The notes under the pieces are model-generated. The model saw nothing but the letters and a program-made list of their open reading frames with translations, was not told the DNA's origin and searched no databases. A DNA stretch of 21,566 nt from Chromera velia (taxonomy: Eukaryota > Sar > Chromeraceae), in contig JAHBMJ010000485.1 of assembly GCA_018398765.1 (NCBI GenBank), positions 25,313 to 46,878 on the forward strand, given 5' to 3'. Positions within the stretch are counted from its first letter, which is position 1. The number at the start of each line of letters is the position of its first letter. Positions 1-8,620 of the stretch are shown one piece after another. Both the position numbers and the translations under genes were made by a program.

Positions 1-345
1 CAGCCCATCCTCGCGTCACCATCGAAAACAAGACAGGTCCCTTGAAGTTCCCCCCTTTCTCTTCTCGTCCTCTTCCCCAAGCTCTTGTCCCTCGCTACTT
101 TAGGAGCACGTGGGAACACTCTATGCAAACTGAGTCTCGATCCAGTCCTTGCGAAGAGTTGGTAACATGAAGTACCATTTGGATCGGCAGTCATAGAAGA
201 GGAGGGACGCAGACCAAAGCCAGGGAAAGTGCGGAGCAAAAAGAGATCCTTCAGCCCAAATCATGGATTTGGACTCTTCTGGAGTACACGAAGAATAAAC
301 GCCGCTTGAATGAACATGGGAGAGAAAGAGAAAAGGAACGGTGAA
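1..345. other. Unassigned left edge
   Basis: No gene is recognised here. On the + strand one frame is open from base 3 to a TGA at 165-167 (54 codons), and on the minus strand a frame is open from about 300 to a TAG at 121. Either could be an exon fragment cut by the window edge, but neither has a recognisable motif and both are short enough to occur by chance. Confidence 0.3.
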
Positions 346-347
346 AA

Positions 348-545
348 AAAAGGGGGGGAAGACAGGAAAGAAGAAGAAAGAAGAGAAAGGAAAGGGAGGA
401 AAGAAGGAAGGTAGGAAGGAAGGAAGGAAGGAAGGAAGATGAAGGAAGGAAGGAAGGAAGGAAGCAAGGAAAGAAGGAAGGAAGGAAGGAAGGAAGGAAA
501 GAAGGCAAGAAGGAAGGCAAAAAGGAAAGAAGGAAGGGAAGGGAG
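348..545. repeat. GGAA/AAGG purine microsatellite
   Basis: An almost pure purine tract made of imperfect AAGG/GGAA tetranucleotides, with a short poly-G run at its left edge. On the minus strand it translates as Phe-Leu-Pro-Ser repeats, giving long but meaningless open frames. Confidence 0.9.
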
Positions 546-1468
546 AGACAAAGAAAAAATGGAGAAAAGCCATGCAGAAACGATGAAAGCTCAACGACAA
601 GTCCCAAGGTAATGATCATAGCCCCGTTACGCAATCTGACACCCAACAAACTGACCTGAAATGGGTCTCCCACCGGCCAGCTCCTACAGACACCCCGGCT
701 GTTTCCCCTCGATCATCCGTGTCAAATGAGTCTTGCCATTGATATTAAAGCTGGCTGCACACAAGCTCAGAAGGTCATTCGATTTGAAGGGAGGAAAGGC
801 ATGCGGCCAACTTAAAGCATCACATCTACAGCAATGCAACAGGACGTGCAGCAAAAGAAGGAAAGTACCTCAAAGAAACAGCCTGAACGAACGAAGGCCC
901 AGTGCCGATCCTCTGTTGATATAAAAATGTGGGGGGCTCAATTATGAACTTTCACGTGCAGACAGACCTTATAGCTTCCCCGACCGACCTGACGTAATGA
1001 ACTGGTTCCTCTAGTTCCCTTGAAGATCGTCCCGTTGTGATCAAATGACGTGTACGCTGTTCTAGAAGGCAAGAAAACTCAGGGTGGGAACAGACTGAGC
1101 CTCCTTTTTCACGAGGTTACTCTCAAACAACAAAGACAAACAGAGGCCGATGGCCAATACACATTGATGCATGCAGACTGAGTGAGGCAAATAATCTCAA
1201 AGAGCAAAGGCAAACAAAGGCCGGAGGCCAGTACATGCAGACAGAGTCCGGCACGAGTGAAGGTTCACGTTCGACATTGACAGCAGCTTAGCTGAGCTAT
1301 GATCCCCGATACAACAACACTACTTTGAGTTTCACTGTGGATAGAAAAGACAGCTCTAGACACTTTACAGATGCAGATTAAGTCGGTTGTAGCAAGAAGG
1401 AGGCTTCGTTACTCGTTGCTCTCTCCAATGTATTGTTTCTCTTATGTTTCTCTTGTATTCTTCTGCAG
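546..1468. other. Gene-free stretch with unassigned sequence
   Basis: Apart from the short duplication at 1121-1246 I see no gene, RNA or mobile-element signature. The only open frame over 60 codons (733-924, +) has no recognisable motif. Given the possible kinase exon that starts at 1469, part of this stretch may be intron. Confidence 0.35.
1121..1246 (+). repeat. Imperfect tandem duplication, ~62 and ~52 bp
   Basis: Copy 1 (1121-1182) and copy 2 (1195-1246) share the order TCTCAAA, CAAAGRCAAACARAGGCCG, GGCCARTACA, TGCAGAC-GAG. Copy 2 has lost about 10 bases in the middle. The copies are 12 bp apart. No function is apparent. Confidence 0.7.
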
Positions 1469-1519
1469 GCAGCTCTGTCATGCTCTGGCATACCTGCACA
1501 GTGTCAGATGCATTGTGTA
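1469..1519 (+). pseudogene. Possible protein-kinase exon fragment, interrupted
   Basis: A pyrimidine-rich stretch ending TTCTTCTGCAG at 1468 looks like a 3' splice site. The next bases read RQLCHALAYLHSVRCIVY in the + frame. This matches the eukaryotic protein-kinase helix E to catalytic-loop approach (pattern ..L.YLHS..IVYRDLKP, as in AGC/PKG-type kinases, where the HRD histidine is often tyrosine). Straight after the tyrosine, where RDLKP should follow, the sequence changes to AWPF and enters the repeat that starts at 1529. The expected catalytic Asp and DFG segments are not found downstream in the window. What is seen is an 18-residue match behind a plausible acceptor. That it is a kinase exon broken by an insertion is inference. 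Chance similarity remains possible because the match is short. Confidence 0.38.
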
Positions 1520-1528
1520 TGCATGGCC

Positions 1529-1734
1529 ATTCCAGCTTTATACGTCGCTCCTAGACCCGCTTTTCTTTTTTTAGGGAGGGCCCACTAGACTAGGATTCAT
1601 GTCTTGGTGGAGGGTTTCTCCGACAAGCCGTATATAAGCAACGCAAAAATATGAAAAAACCGTACGTACAAGTCTTGTTAAGCGTGTTTCCCTGGCGAGT
1701 TTCGCTCGTCACAGAGGCATCCTAATGGCTCCCA
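1529..1734 (+). repeat. Left ~205-bp direct repeat
   Basis: Starts ATTCCAGCTT and ends CCTAATGGCTCCCA. It is near-identical in order to 2144-2346, with scattered differences that are mostly transitions plus a short indel near the end (GGCGAGTTTCG versus CAAGTTTCC). It contains GTCGCTCCTAGACCCGC and GTACAAGTCTTG, shared with the other copy. Confidence 0.9.
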
Positions 1735-2143
1735 CTCCGTTATTATAGATCACTTTTTCGATATTTCTTCTCCCGCTTACCCCTGCCAGGCAGTACGGAA
1801 TGGTCCTTCCTTAGCACGCTAAGTTCACCACCCAAGTCCCTGGTCTGGCTGTCAAAGCGAAGGCTTGTGATTAGAAGAACATGCCTAGTAGTGGGAGGAT
1901 GGGTGCCGAATCGAATTTCTTGAACGGCTTAGCCACCAAACTGACAGTCCAGTATCTCCGAATACTACCTCGTCTTCTTCTTATGATCCTTCTTTCTTTT
2001 CTCTTCATCTTTTCTTTTTGATCGACCGTTTTCTTTTTTTGCGTACGGATATAATTTTCCTTAGCGGCGTACCAGCCTTTGCGGCTACTTGCGGCGATGA
2101 CGCTAGAATGCATGGCTAAGGGCTTTGCAGGCGCCGCCTTTCT

Positions 2144-2346
2144 ATTCCAGCTTCATGCGTCGCTCCTAGACCCGCTTTTCTTTTTCTAGGGAGGGCTCGC
2201 TAAACTAGGATTCACGTCTTAGTGGAGGGTTTCTCCAACAACTCGTATACAAACGACGCGAAAATATGAGAAAACCGCACGTACAAGTCTTGTCGAGCGT
2301 GTTTCCCCAAGTTTCCCTCGTCGCAGAGGCATCCTAATGGCTCCCA
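2144..2346 (+). repeat. Right ~205-bp direct repeat
   Basis: Second copy of the 1529-1734 sequence in the same orientation, diverged by roughly a tenth by eye. It is preceded by TGCATGGCTAAGGGC, while the left copy is preceded by TGCATGGCC, so the true left boundary may lie slightly upstream of the stated positions. Confidence 0.9.
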
Positions 2347-2523
2347 AACTGAGGCGGGTCCCCCATACTAAGGAGAAATGCGTTATATATAGCATATAAA
2401 TAGGTGATGAAACTATAGTTTCTTCAAATATTTATTGCTATATTAGCAGATTCTCAAGAGCGGCTCAAAATTTTGAGTCATTGATAGCTTTAAATAAATA
2501 TGGTACTTGGCAATACGTAATGT

Positions 2524-2556
<33 letters not shown>

Positions 2557-2696
2557 ATTGATTTTTATAGGTTTTGATTTTTATACCTGCCGCATCTTAC
2601 ACTACCATACAGAGATGATTGCATCTTGCGCAGACTGGTTGCCAGCCTCCTTTATTTATTCCGCATTTTGCATCATTTCTTTGTCTGTCTCTGAAG
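2347..2696. other. AT-rich non-coding stretch
   Basis: Strongly AT-rich sequence with no gene seen. It contains the TA dinucleotide run and ends in a T/C-rich tract that looks like an intron 3' end (TTTGTCTGTCTCTGAAG at 2680-2696). Confidence 0.5.
2524..2552. repeat. (TA)n dinucleotide microsatellite
   Basis: An uninterrupted TA run of about 29 bases inside the AT-rich stretch. Confidence 0.95.
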
Positions 2697-2739
2697 GGGC
2701 AACCAAGGAGACACAGGACAAAACGAGGATCGAATTCAG
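2697..2739 (+). CDS. Putative internal exon of an unrecognised + strand gene
   Basis: A 43-base segment between a plausible acceptor (CTGAAG, ending 2696) and a strong donor (ATTCAG|GTGAGC, intron from 2740). In the frame compatible with the next exon it reads GNQGDTGQNEDRIQ. Joined to 3115-3204 the frame continues open to a TAA. I do not recognise the protein. The case rests on splice-site consensus and phase compatibility only. The upstream start and earlier exons are not identified, although an ATG at 2614 is a possible beginning of an unspliced version. Confidence 0.33.
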
Positions 2740-3114
2740 GTGAGCAAAGCTCATGTATCATTCAATTTGGTGGTGATGAGTGAAGATGATTTGATTCGTA
2801 GACATAGAGCGTGTTCTCCTTTATTTAGAAGAATCAAGCGATAGAGGACGGCATCGGATGGTGTGCAGATGGAGAAGTGGGAAATTAAACGTAAAAAGGA
2901 ACGAAGGGACTGTCCCATACAGCTGTGAACGAATCAAAAGGCAGCCCGTGATGGAGTCTGCTTCCACAGAGCTTCCTTGTCTTTTTTCTGTGTGGCCTTT
3001 CTTTGTGTGTGTGTATCTGTATATTGTTACACAGTGGTAAATGGTGGTAGAAGTGGAGGGTGGCTCCACCTCTAAGTAAATAGGCTTTTACTTTATCTGG
3101 TAGTTCTCTTACAG

Positions 3115-3204
3115 GCTGAGTTACAACATGCTCTCTATCCCACCCTTGAGACGATCGAGGACTGCCTGCATTTCGCCCAGAAGAGGGTCCTCATGACCGA
3201 TTAA
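3115..3204 (+). CDS. Putative terminal exon, unrecognised protein
   Basis: Ninety bases follow a pyrimidine-rich acceptor (TAGTTCTCTTACAG, ending 3114) and stay open to a TAA at 3202-3204. The reading begins AELQHALYPTLETIEDCLHF and ends QKRVLMTD. It has a normal mix of charged and hydrophobic residues, unlike the low-complexity frames around it, so it looks genuinely coding. The upstream intron (2740-3114, 375 bp) is close in size to those of the Nudix gene at 18.5-20.9 kb. I cannot assign a family. The retroelement's outer boundary lies 37 bp beyond the stop, so the element probably replaced or displaced this gene's 3' flank. Confidence 0.4.
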   Translation, partial: AELQHALYPTLETIEDCLHFAQKRVLMTD

Positions 3205-3240
3205 AGCGCCAGAACAGCACTGGCATGCCTGAGCGGAGGG

Positions 3241-4079
3241 AGAAACGAGAAGGAAAGGGAAAAAACAAGTACCTCAGGGGGAACAGAAAGGACGGAGACG
3301 GACTCCTCTGTTTCTGTATCTTTTTTTTCTCCCAAGGGTCATGGGCCAGTGAGATTCCTTCTGTCAGTTTGTGTCAGTTAGAGGTCTGTTAGATGACCTC
3401 TAAAGAAAATCACCCCAGGCGGAACGGAAGGAGACGGAGAGAGAAAAAGATCAGAACTCCCAATCTCTTTTGATTCCCTATCTTTTCTGCCGAAGACATA
3501 TAAGCAAAGGTTTCTCTCTTAGTTCAGTTCCTGTAGTTCGTTCAGTTCAGTCAGTTCAGTCGGTTTGGTCGGTTTATCTCTGAGACACGACTTGTTTTCC
3601 AGGGGAGTGAAATTGTAAGTAGTAAGCATGATAAAGAAATTCAAAAAGGGGAGAAACAGGGAGAAGAAGAACGGAGAAGCCACATGTAGCATGCACCCCA
3701 CTCGCAGACCCGCTTATGAACCGCACGAGCTAGCGCACGAGCATGAGCACCCCGCGCACCCCCCCGTACCCGTGCAGGCTCGAGCCCATCACCTCCCACC
3801 GCCTCCCACGCTCACGCGAGGGGTGCCATCCGACTCATACATGATCCGAGCCCCGCAGCCTGGGCCTCTTAGGGTCGTCCGTCTCGCGTTTCCCCCCCAT
3901 ATGCTTTTCACTCACCCCCTGATTGATTCCGTTCCATCTTTATTTGTTCATCAATCAATCAATCAATCAATCGAATGATATACACTCGGACTGACATAAC
4001 GAAATATTCCCCTCAAAAACAAGTATGGTCGTCAAGAATGAACAACGACGGGGAAAGAGTGATAGGAAGTGAGGGAAAA

Positions 4080-4112
<33 letters not shown>

Positions 4113-4119
4113 GAAGGAA

Positions 4120-4151
<32 letters not shown>

Positions 4152-4153
4152 AA

Positions 4154-4185
<32 letters not shown>

Positions 4186-4195
4186 AAAGAAAGAA
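3241..4195 (-). repeat. Left terminal direct repeat of the retroelement (~955 bp)
   Basis: Aligns along its length with 15967-16886 in the same orientation, roughly nine bases in ten identical by eye, with mostly transition differences. Both copies begin at AGAAACGAGAAGGAAAGGGA and end in a (GAAA)n tract. Shared landmarks are a pyrimidine tract near GTTTCTGTATC, an AGTTCAGTC short tandem array (3520-3570), the CATGATAAAGAAATT block (3627) and a TCAA tetranucleotide array (3949-3973). On the minus strand it follows the ORF2 C-terminus directly, which fits a 3' UTR or 3' LTR role. There is no RT or other coding motif in it. Confidence 0.88.
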
Positions 4196-4208
4196 GAAAA
4201 GAGAAAGA
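4081..4208 (+). repeat. (GAAA)n microsatellite at inner edge of left direct repeat
   Basis: Imperfect GAAA array with short GGAA and AAAA interruptions. It marks the boundary between the direct repeat and the last recognisable ORF2 codons. The equivalent tract in the right copy is 16797-16886. Confidence 0.93.
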
Positions 4209-4209
4209 A

Positions 4210-5257
4210 GGACAGACTGAGGGAACACATACAGCTGCTTATGAAGGCAATTGGAGATCGCCCGTACGCCTGCAACAAGGTGCTTTTCGAGGAGAAGTGT
4301 GAAGACCTCCCTCACTTTCTTCTCATTTTTGCTCACACCCCGTCCCAACTGCTGCTTAGCCATTTGTTGTGCCCACACAATCAAGTCTGACTTAGAGCGA
4401 GCGTCTCTTACTTCATCCAAAAGCTTATTCATGCGTCTCCTCTCCCTTTTGGTCCCTTTGCATTCAGTCAACTTATGGATAACATCATTCAGATGGCCAC
4501 GCCCATGCAAATCGAGGGGGCAGTGCTCGCAGACCGTCTCTACCTCCCCGTTCGGAACTCCTCCCCCCCCCCCTAACAGTGCACAGGCAATCGGCCTGAC
4601 GTTGGCCTCCGAATAGAGCAGCCTCCTAGGGAGAGGTCGAGCCATAGGAACACGCCGCCCGCTTAAGCCGGTCCATCCTCCCATGACAAGACGGGCCAAG
4701 CGCTGTCTAGACGGATGTTCGACTTGGAAAACCGAAGGTCTCACTCCATTAGGGAAACCCCCCCCCCGTCCTGCCTGCCCTCCCCTACCCTACTGGCCCT
4801 CTTTTTACAATGAACGGGAGGTAGCTACAAACCAGTCGTCCAACCATTCTTATGTCTCCCTACCTTTTCCTTCTACCGCGAGCTTTCTTTTTAATGCAGC
4901 TTTCTCTCCCAGGCCCGAAGGTACCCCCTTGACAGAGAAGAGTTCAGGAGCAAAAGGTCCCACCAACAGCTTGACGGACCTCCATCAATCGCCATAAAGG
5001 CCGTCTTTGTAGAGATCTAAAAAGCCAGCGGGCACACAGTGGGATGTTAAGGAGAGGCTACGTAAAAAACCCCCCACTCTTTTTATCAAGATAGCCCATA
5101 TCGGGTAAAGGCTGGAGATAAAGAGGGAGGGGACATGAAACGAATTGCGGGGAAGGCCGAAAACCCATCTAACAAAACGTAGTTGCAAATCATCCAACGC
5201 TTTTATGTCTGCCTGACTGAGGGAAAACGCTCCTAGCCCGTAAAGGGCCACAAGAAT
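4210..5257 (-). pseudogene. ORF2 C-terminal region with CCHC zinc knuckle (decayed)
   Basis: Continues in the same frame as the RT piece upstream, after a TAG at 5258-5260. The first part (5251-4985) reads ALYGLGAFSLSQADIKALDD and then RFVRWVFGLPR, the hallmark thumb/connection segment that follows RT in LINE-like elements. After a TGA (4985-4987), TAAs at 4850-4852 and 4805-4807 and a TAG at 4790-4792, a clean frame from 4744 carries CEHC, then H and C in the spacing C-X2-C-X14-H-X4-C (about 4485-4560), the usual LINE C-terminal zinc knuckle. A basic helical stretch (KRERRRMNKLLDEVRDA) follows. No stop precedes the (GAAA)n repeat, so the true C-terminus is unclear. Confidence 0.8.
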
Positions 5258-6650
5258 CTACAGGCCCCGAAAGAGCATAATTTTCGAAGTCGGGGAGAGA
5301 CGACCAAGAGAAACACAGAGCCCAATGACCCCCCCGAGTGCCCTCTCTGCTAGCCTCTCTGCCACCCCCAGGCGATGTCTCACAGAGGAACGGAGAGATC
5401 CGCCTTCAAAAAGGGTGCGGCCTAAATACTTATACTGGCCCGTTCCCTTGACGTCCTTCCCTTCAAAGAAGATTGGCTGACTAATATTCTCCTTACTGCA
5501 GGAAAGCCTCATTACTTTTGTTTTTTTCAAATTGACCGTGAGGCCCCACGTCCGATAATAATCCGCCAATTTATTCATTCTTGCTTGAAGCTCATGCGAA
5601 GAACGACCAAACAGAACAAGGTCGTCAGCGTAACCGAGGCTTTCAAGAGGCTCGGGCCCCACACAGATCGTATCGTCCTGACTGACCCTGACTTTCCCTC
5701 TTTTCCTCTTCACCGCTACTTTGGTCTTTTTGTTCCTTTTCCCAATGCTAACCCCTCTCAATCTGCCTGCCCAAGGGTAGTCACGTGTTCTGTTTTCTAT
5801 AGACCTCTCGTCAGACACTGTTCCATCCTTCTCTGACTCTTCCCCCCCCGAGCTCATCCTCTCGGTAAGCCGAGAGGCGGATGTGGCGATGCAGATTATT
5901 AGTGAACAGGAGGAAGAGCAGGGGAGAGAAAGGGTTACCCTGTTTCACCCCCGCTCCTTCCTGTATCTCCCTATCTGCACCATCGACCCTCGCCTAGACA
6001 TCAAAGTACATAGCATGCACCATCAAAACATCACATTCCGATACACCCTCCTCTCGAAGCTGTCTCAGCAACAAACCTTGAGGGACCTTATCAAACGCCT
6101 TAGAAAAGTCAACGAACGCAGCCAGAAGGGGGAGTTTCTGGGCTTTGGAGCTCACTACGAGTCCTGCCAGCGCCGCAATGGCCTCTCTGGTCCCAACCCC
6201 CTTCCTGAACCCCAGCTGGCGGTTGTCTAATGAGGTCTGTTCTCTCAATCTCTCGTCCATCAGGAAGGCAAACAGTTTTGCAAGCAAACACACAATGTGG
6301 ATAGGTCTCCATTCCGAGCAGTCAAGAGAGGGGGGGCCTTTCGGAACCGGAACTATACGGATCAAATTCCAAAGAGACAGCCAATAGGAATAACGATAAA
6401 ATAAATTAAAGAGGACAAAAAGAAGGAAACGAGAAAGGGGAGAGGAGCTGAAACAAAGGTTAAGATGCCTCGGGGAAACGCCCCCAATTCCATCAGCCTT
6501 ACTCATATCGATCGATCGGAGGGCACCGATAATCCTTTTATAAGAGAAGGCCGGGGGAGGAGGGGGGGAAGAGAGAGAGAAAGCAGGGGAAGCAACTGAA
6601 GGAGGAGGGAGCCCTTCACCCTCAAATACAGAGGCCCAGAAATCGGTAAA
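5258..6650 (-). pseudogene. Reverse transcriptase domain of ORF2 (decayed)
   Basis: Non-LTR reverse transcriptase that would copy the element RNA at its target. Visible in order are: the pre-RT segment AAFTDFWASVFEGEG (near 6640), SKADGIGGVSPRHL, LIRIVPVPKG and WRPI, the motif 2a-like QLGFRKGVGTREAIAAL, motif A FVDFSKAFDKVPQG (about 6116-6075), motif B GVKQGNPFSPLLF, motif C YADD (5621-5632), motif D GLTVNLKKTKVM and motif E YKYLGRTL. The catalytic Asp residues of motifs A and C are present. Breaks: a TAG at 5994-5996 between motifs A and B, a one-base frameshift in the G-run near 5845, and a TAG at 5258-5260. About 90 residues separate motifs B and C, more than is usual. The family call is secure from the motif order. 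Confidence 0.95.
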
Positions 6651-7055
6651 AGCCGCGGGGGTCGGTCTGTCTCCCCCACCTCTCGCACTGCTCGTTTCCC
6701 TCTTCCATCTCCAAATCGCCGAGGGATCGGTCGCAGCCTCCCTTGCTAACCTCTCTGCTTGCCTGTTAGCATATTCAGTTTCTTTACGGGCAAACAGTCT
6801 CTTCCTTGTCCTGCGAAGGGACTCAAGCTTTCGCTTCGCACTCTGGGTGGGACCTCCCCGATCACCTTCATCTGCCCCCCATGTTCCTCTCAGGTCCTTC
6901 TATTCTCTCTCGGCCTCTCTCACCTCCCTTTGTTTAGCCGAACATTCCTCATCCCACCAGTCTGGCCGGAACGACTCCCGTTGACTTATGCCCTTTCTTT
7001 CTTTCTTGTTTTCCTTTCTGCCTCCCATCCCTATCTCTTCGGAATTCCCACTGGC
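6651..7055 (-). pseudogene. ORF2 linker between endonuclease and RT
   Basis: In frame with the RT. Reads FRPDWWDEECSAKQREVREA (near 6960), then, after a TAG at 6900-6902, KRKLESLRRTRKRLFARKE and RQAERLAREAATDPSAIWRW. A WW-[DN]-EEC motif followed by a basic helical stretch is the standard bridge between endonuclease and RT in APE-type elements. The upstream end is cut by the nested TIR element. Dropping that element and one TA restores the frame across the join. Confidence 0.85.
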
Positions 7056-7057
7056 TA
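7056..7057. other. TA target-site duplication, left copy
   Basis: TA immediately outside the left terminal inverted repeat (TA|CACGGCTTGCC). The matching TA is at 8830-8831. Keeping only one copy rejoins the host retroelement reading frame exactly. Confidence 0.85.
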
Positions 7058-7244
7058 CACGGCTTGCCTAGTCAGACATACAAACTCCTAGGAATACTGC
7101 CTGGACAATCCTAGGGAAGTCTGGGCATATTCGAAGGAATGCCTAGAAGATTTAGGGTACATGCCTGATGGACCCTAGGGGTCTCCCGGGCAAGTGCCTA
7201 GTAGACCCTAGGTACCATCTAGGCAAGTTCCTATCTTATCCTAG
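7058..7244 (+). repeat. Left terminal/subterminal inverted repeat
   Basis: The outer 35 bp are almost perfect. The inner part is rich in CCTAGG-like units (CTCCTAGG, GCCTAGAAG, ACCCTAGGGG, ATCCTAGG), spaced roughly 20-30 bp. It pairs with 8621-8829, sharing blocks such as GGCAAGTGCCTAGT and CCATCTAGG.AA.TTCCTATC. Confidence 0.85.
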
Positions 7245-7352
7245 GCAGTCTCTTAGCAATATCTTCAGTTTTTCTAGACAACATTAGCTGAGTTTTCAAC
7301 TTTAAAAATGTAAGTAAAAGTATTTAATTGATGAATATAATTTACAGGAATG

Positions 7353-8438
7353 TCATGCCCGTACTCGGTCAGGCATGTCTTCATCTCGCTCTGCCCCTGC
7401 TCCTTCATCGAAAAGCTCTGACTTGTAGTATTCAGGAGAGCTGAAGAGCACCTTATCAGCCTCTGTTAGAGTTTCTATACTTTCTAAAAACCGAGTAACA
7501 GCGGACCATCTTATAATATGAAACTCTAGCAAGGCCGTTTTGAGTGCTTTGATATGGGAAGCTCGCCAAAACTGCACCAAGTAGTCATTCGAAGGAGCTT
7601 TGCAAAGCCAATCCACCATTTGTCAGTAGGTGTACTCTGTATTCAAACTCCCTCCATGGTGTTCTCTCTATTTTGACAGGGACTGAGCTAGACTGAGCAA
7701 AAGCAACAATCCCATCTGAGGTAAACTGAATGCTGCCATCTGTCTCTGCATCCTGAAAGAACGCTTGGGCGTCATCTGCTGACTGTGAAAGGGGCGGGAA
7801 AAATGCAATAAGGTCCCACCCAATTCTGTACCCGTGTTTCCCAGTGAAAATCTGAAACCCACAACCTACCCCTGCATCAAGATCAAACCAGCCGTAGAGA
7901 GAACATTTTCTTTATACCCCATATTGGTCCATGAAACGGACTTTGTCACCCCCTTCTCCCTGCGCAAGCATAATGGGGAACACTTCTTTCAAAACCGTGT
8001 CGCGCTTTGCCTCTGGAAATTTTCTGGTCTTCGTATACCACTTTTGGGGAAAAGCAAGGACCATAACTGCTTTTGCTTCGCTGACTTGTGTCCAAGAGGC
8101 CTCGGGGGGAGCAGGAGTCGGAACCGCGGGGGCAGCTACAGGAGGAGCAGCAGGTTGGGGAGCACCCCCCACTTCAGGCTCTCTCCGCGGTGCACTAGAG
8201 GAAGATGACGCTTCCTAAGAATGACTATCTTCATCGTCTGACACCTCCCCCCTCGGAAACCTAGCTCTCTGAGTAGGTGCTGTGAGAACGACAGCATAAC
8301 AGTCTGCTCCAACCCATAAACCTCTTCAAGCGAAAGCATCCCGAGCATCTGCTTCTCTGCCAGAGCCCTGAGAGTCAAAGTCCGAATCTGATTCTTCGGT
8401 GACACTATCACTTTCGTCTTTGGAACCCCACTCCTCAA
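7353..8438 (-). pseudogene. Unrecognised coding remnant inside the TIR element
   Basis: Three minus-strand pieces look like one broken protein. From 8438: a piece with NQIRTLTLRALAEKQMLGML and LEEVYGLEQTVMLSFSQHLL. After a frame change in a G-run near 8150-8250: a Pro/Ala-rich linker (about 8170-8110), then SWTQVSEAKAVMVLAFPQKW and KEVFPIMLAQGEGGDKVRF. After a TAA at 7912-7914 the same frame continues with SLYGWFDLDAGVGCGFQIFT and TGKHGYRIGWDLIAFFPP to a TGA at 7585-7587. A frame change near 7600 leads into YLVQFWRASHIKALKTALLE and an acidic C-terminus ending at 7353. Residue use is protein-like throughout. I do not recognise a transposase or any named domain. Confidence 0.55.
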
Positions 8439-8620
8439 CGACTGTGGCTTGGGCTATGCATGGCTAATGGGTTTGTTTCTGGGCAAAACACCTTGGAGGT
8501 TGCCTTAAAAAAATATTTTGCATGCTGACTCTTAATGCTCTAAAATCATATTATGATTATTTCTACATAAGTATCATTATCTAACACCATTTTTTCAAAG
8601 AACTCTTTATCTAAACTTGT

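Larger units (their letters stand above)
1529..2346. mobile_element. Small element with ~205-bp direct terminal repeats (TRIM-like)
   Basis: Two direct repeats (1529-1734 and 2144-2346) flank a 409-bp middle with no convincing coding capacity. Total length is about 818 bp. Short LTR-like repeats around a short non-coding centre is the layout of terminal-repeat retrotransposons in miniature (TRIMs). I could not identify TG/CA ends, a primer-binding site or a target duplication, so the class is uncertain. Two copies of a dispersed repeat inserted near each other is the alternative. The left edge lies within about 10 bp of the break in the kinase-like exon. Confidence 0.45.

Noticed and set aside
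3519-3701. Minus-strand frame shared by both direct repeats (ends TELTELNELQELN / TELTELTELQELN)
   Set aside because: The Thr-Glu-Leu ending comes from the AGTTCAGTC short tandem repeat. No motif or start context supports a protein, though it is the best-conserved frame in the repeat.
3628-3978. + strand open frame (MIKKFKKGR...), with a similar frame at 16365-16637
   Set aside because: Both copies of the direct repeat start this frame, but indels shift it midway and the C-terminal halves differ. It is a by-product of repeat similarity with no codon-level conservation.
3241-4195. Direct repeats as two independent SINE-like insertions on the + strand with (GAAA)n tails
   Set aside because: Possible but less likely: both would have to land exactly at the two ends of the same retroelement and share the same 5' end. 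No Pol III promoter or target duplications were found. Kept as the main alternative to the LTR-like reading.
3967-4278. Phe/Leu/Ser-rich long frames over the GAAA and GGAA arrays (also at 121-673)
   Set aside because: Translation of microsatellites only.
6503-6688. Apparent frameshift between linker and RT (MREVGETDRPPRLLP frame)
   Set aside because: Retranslation showed that the linker frame stays open into SKADGIGGVSPRHL without a shift. The other frame is a shadow.
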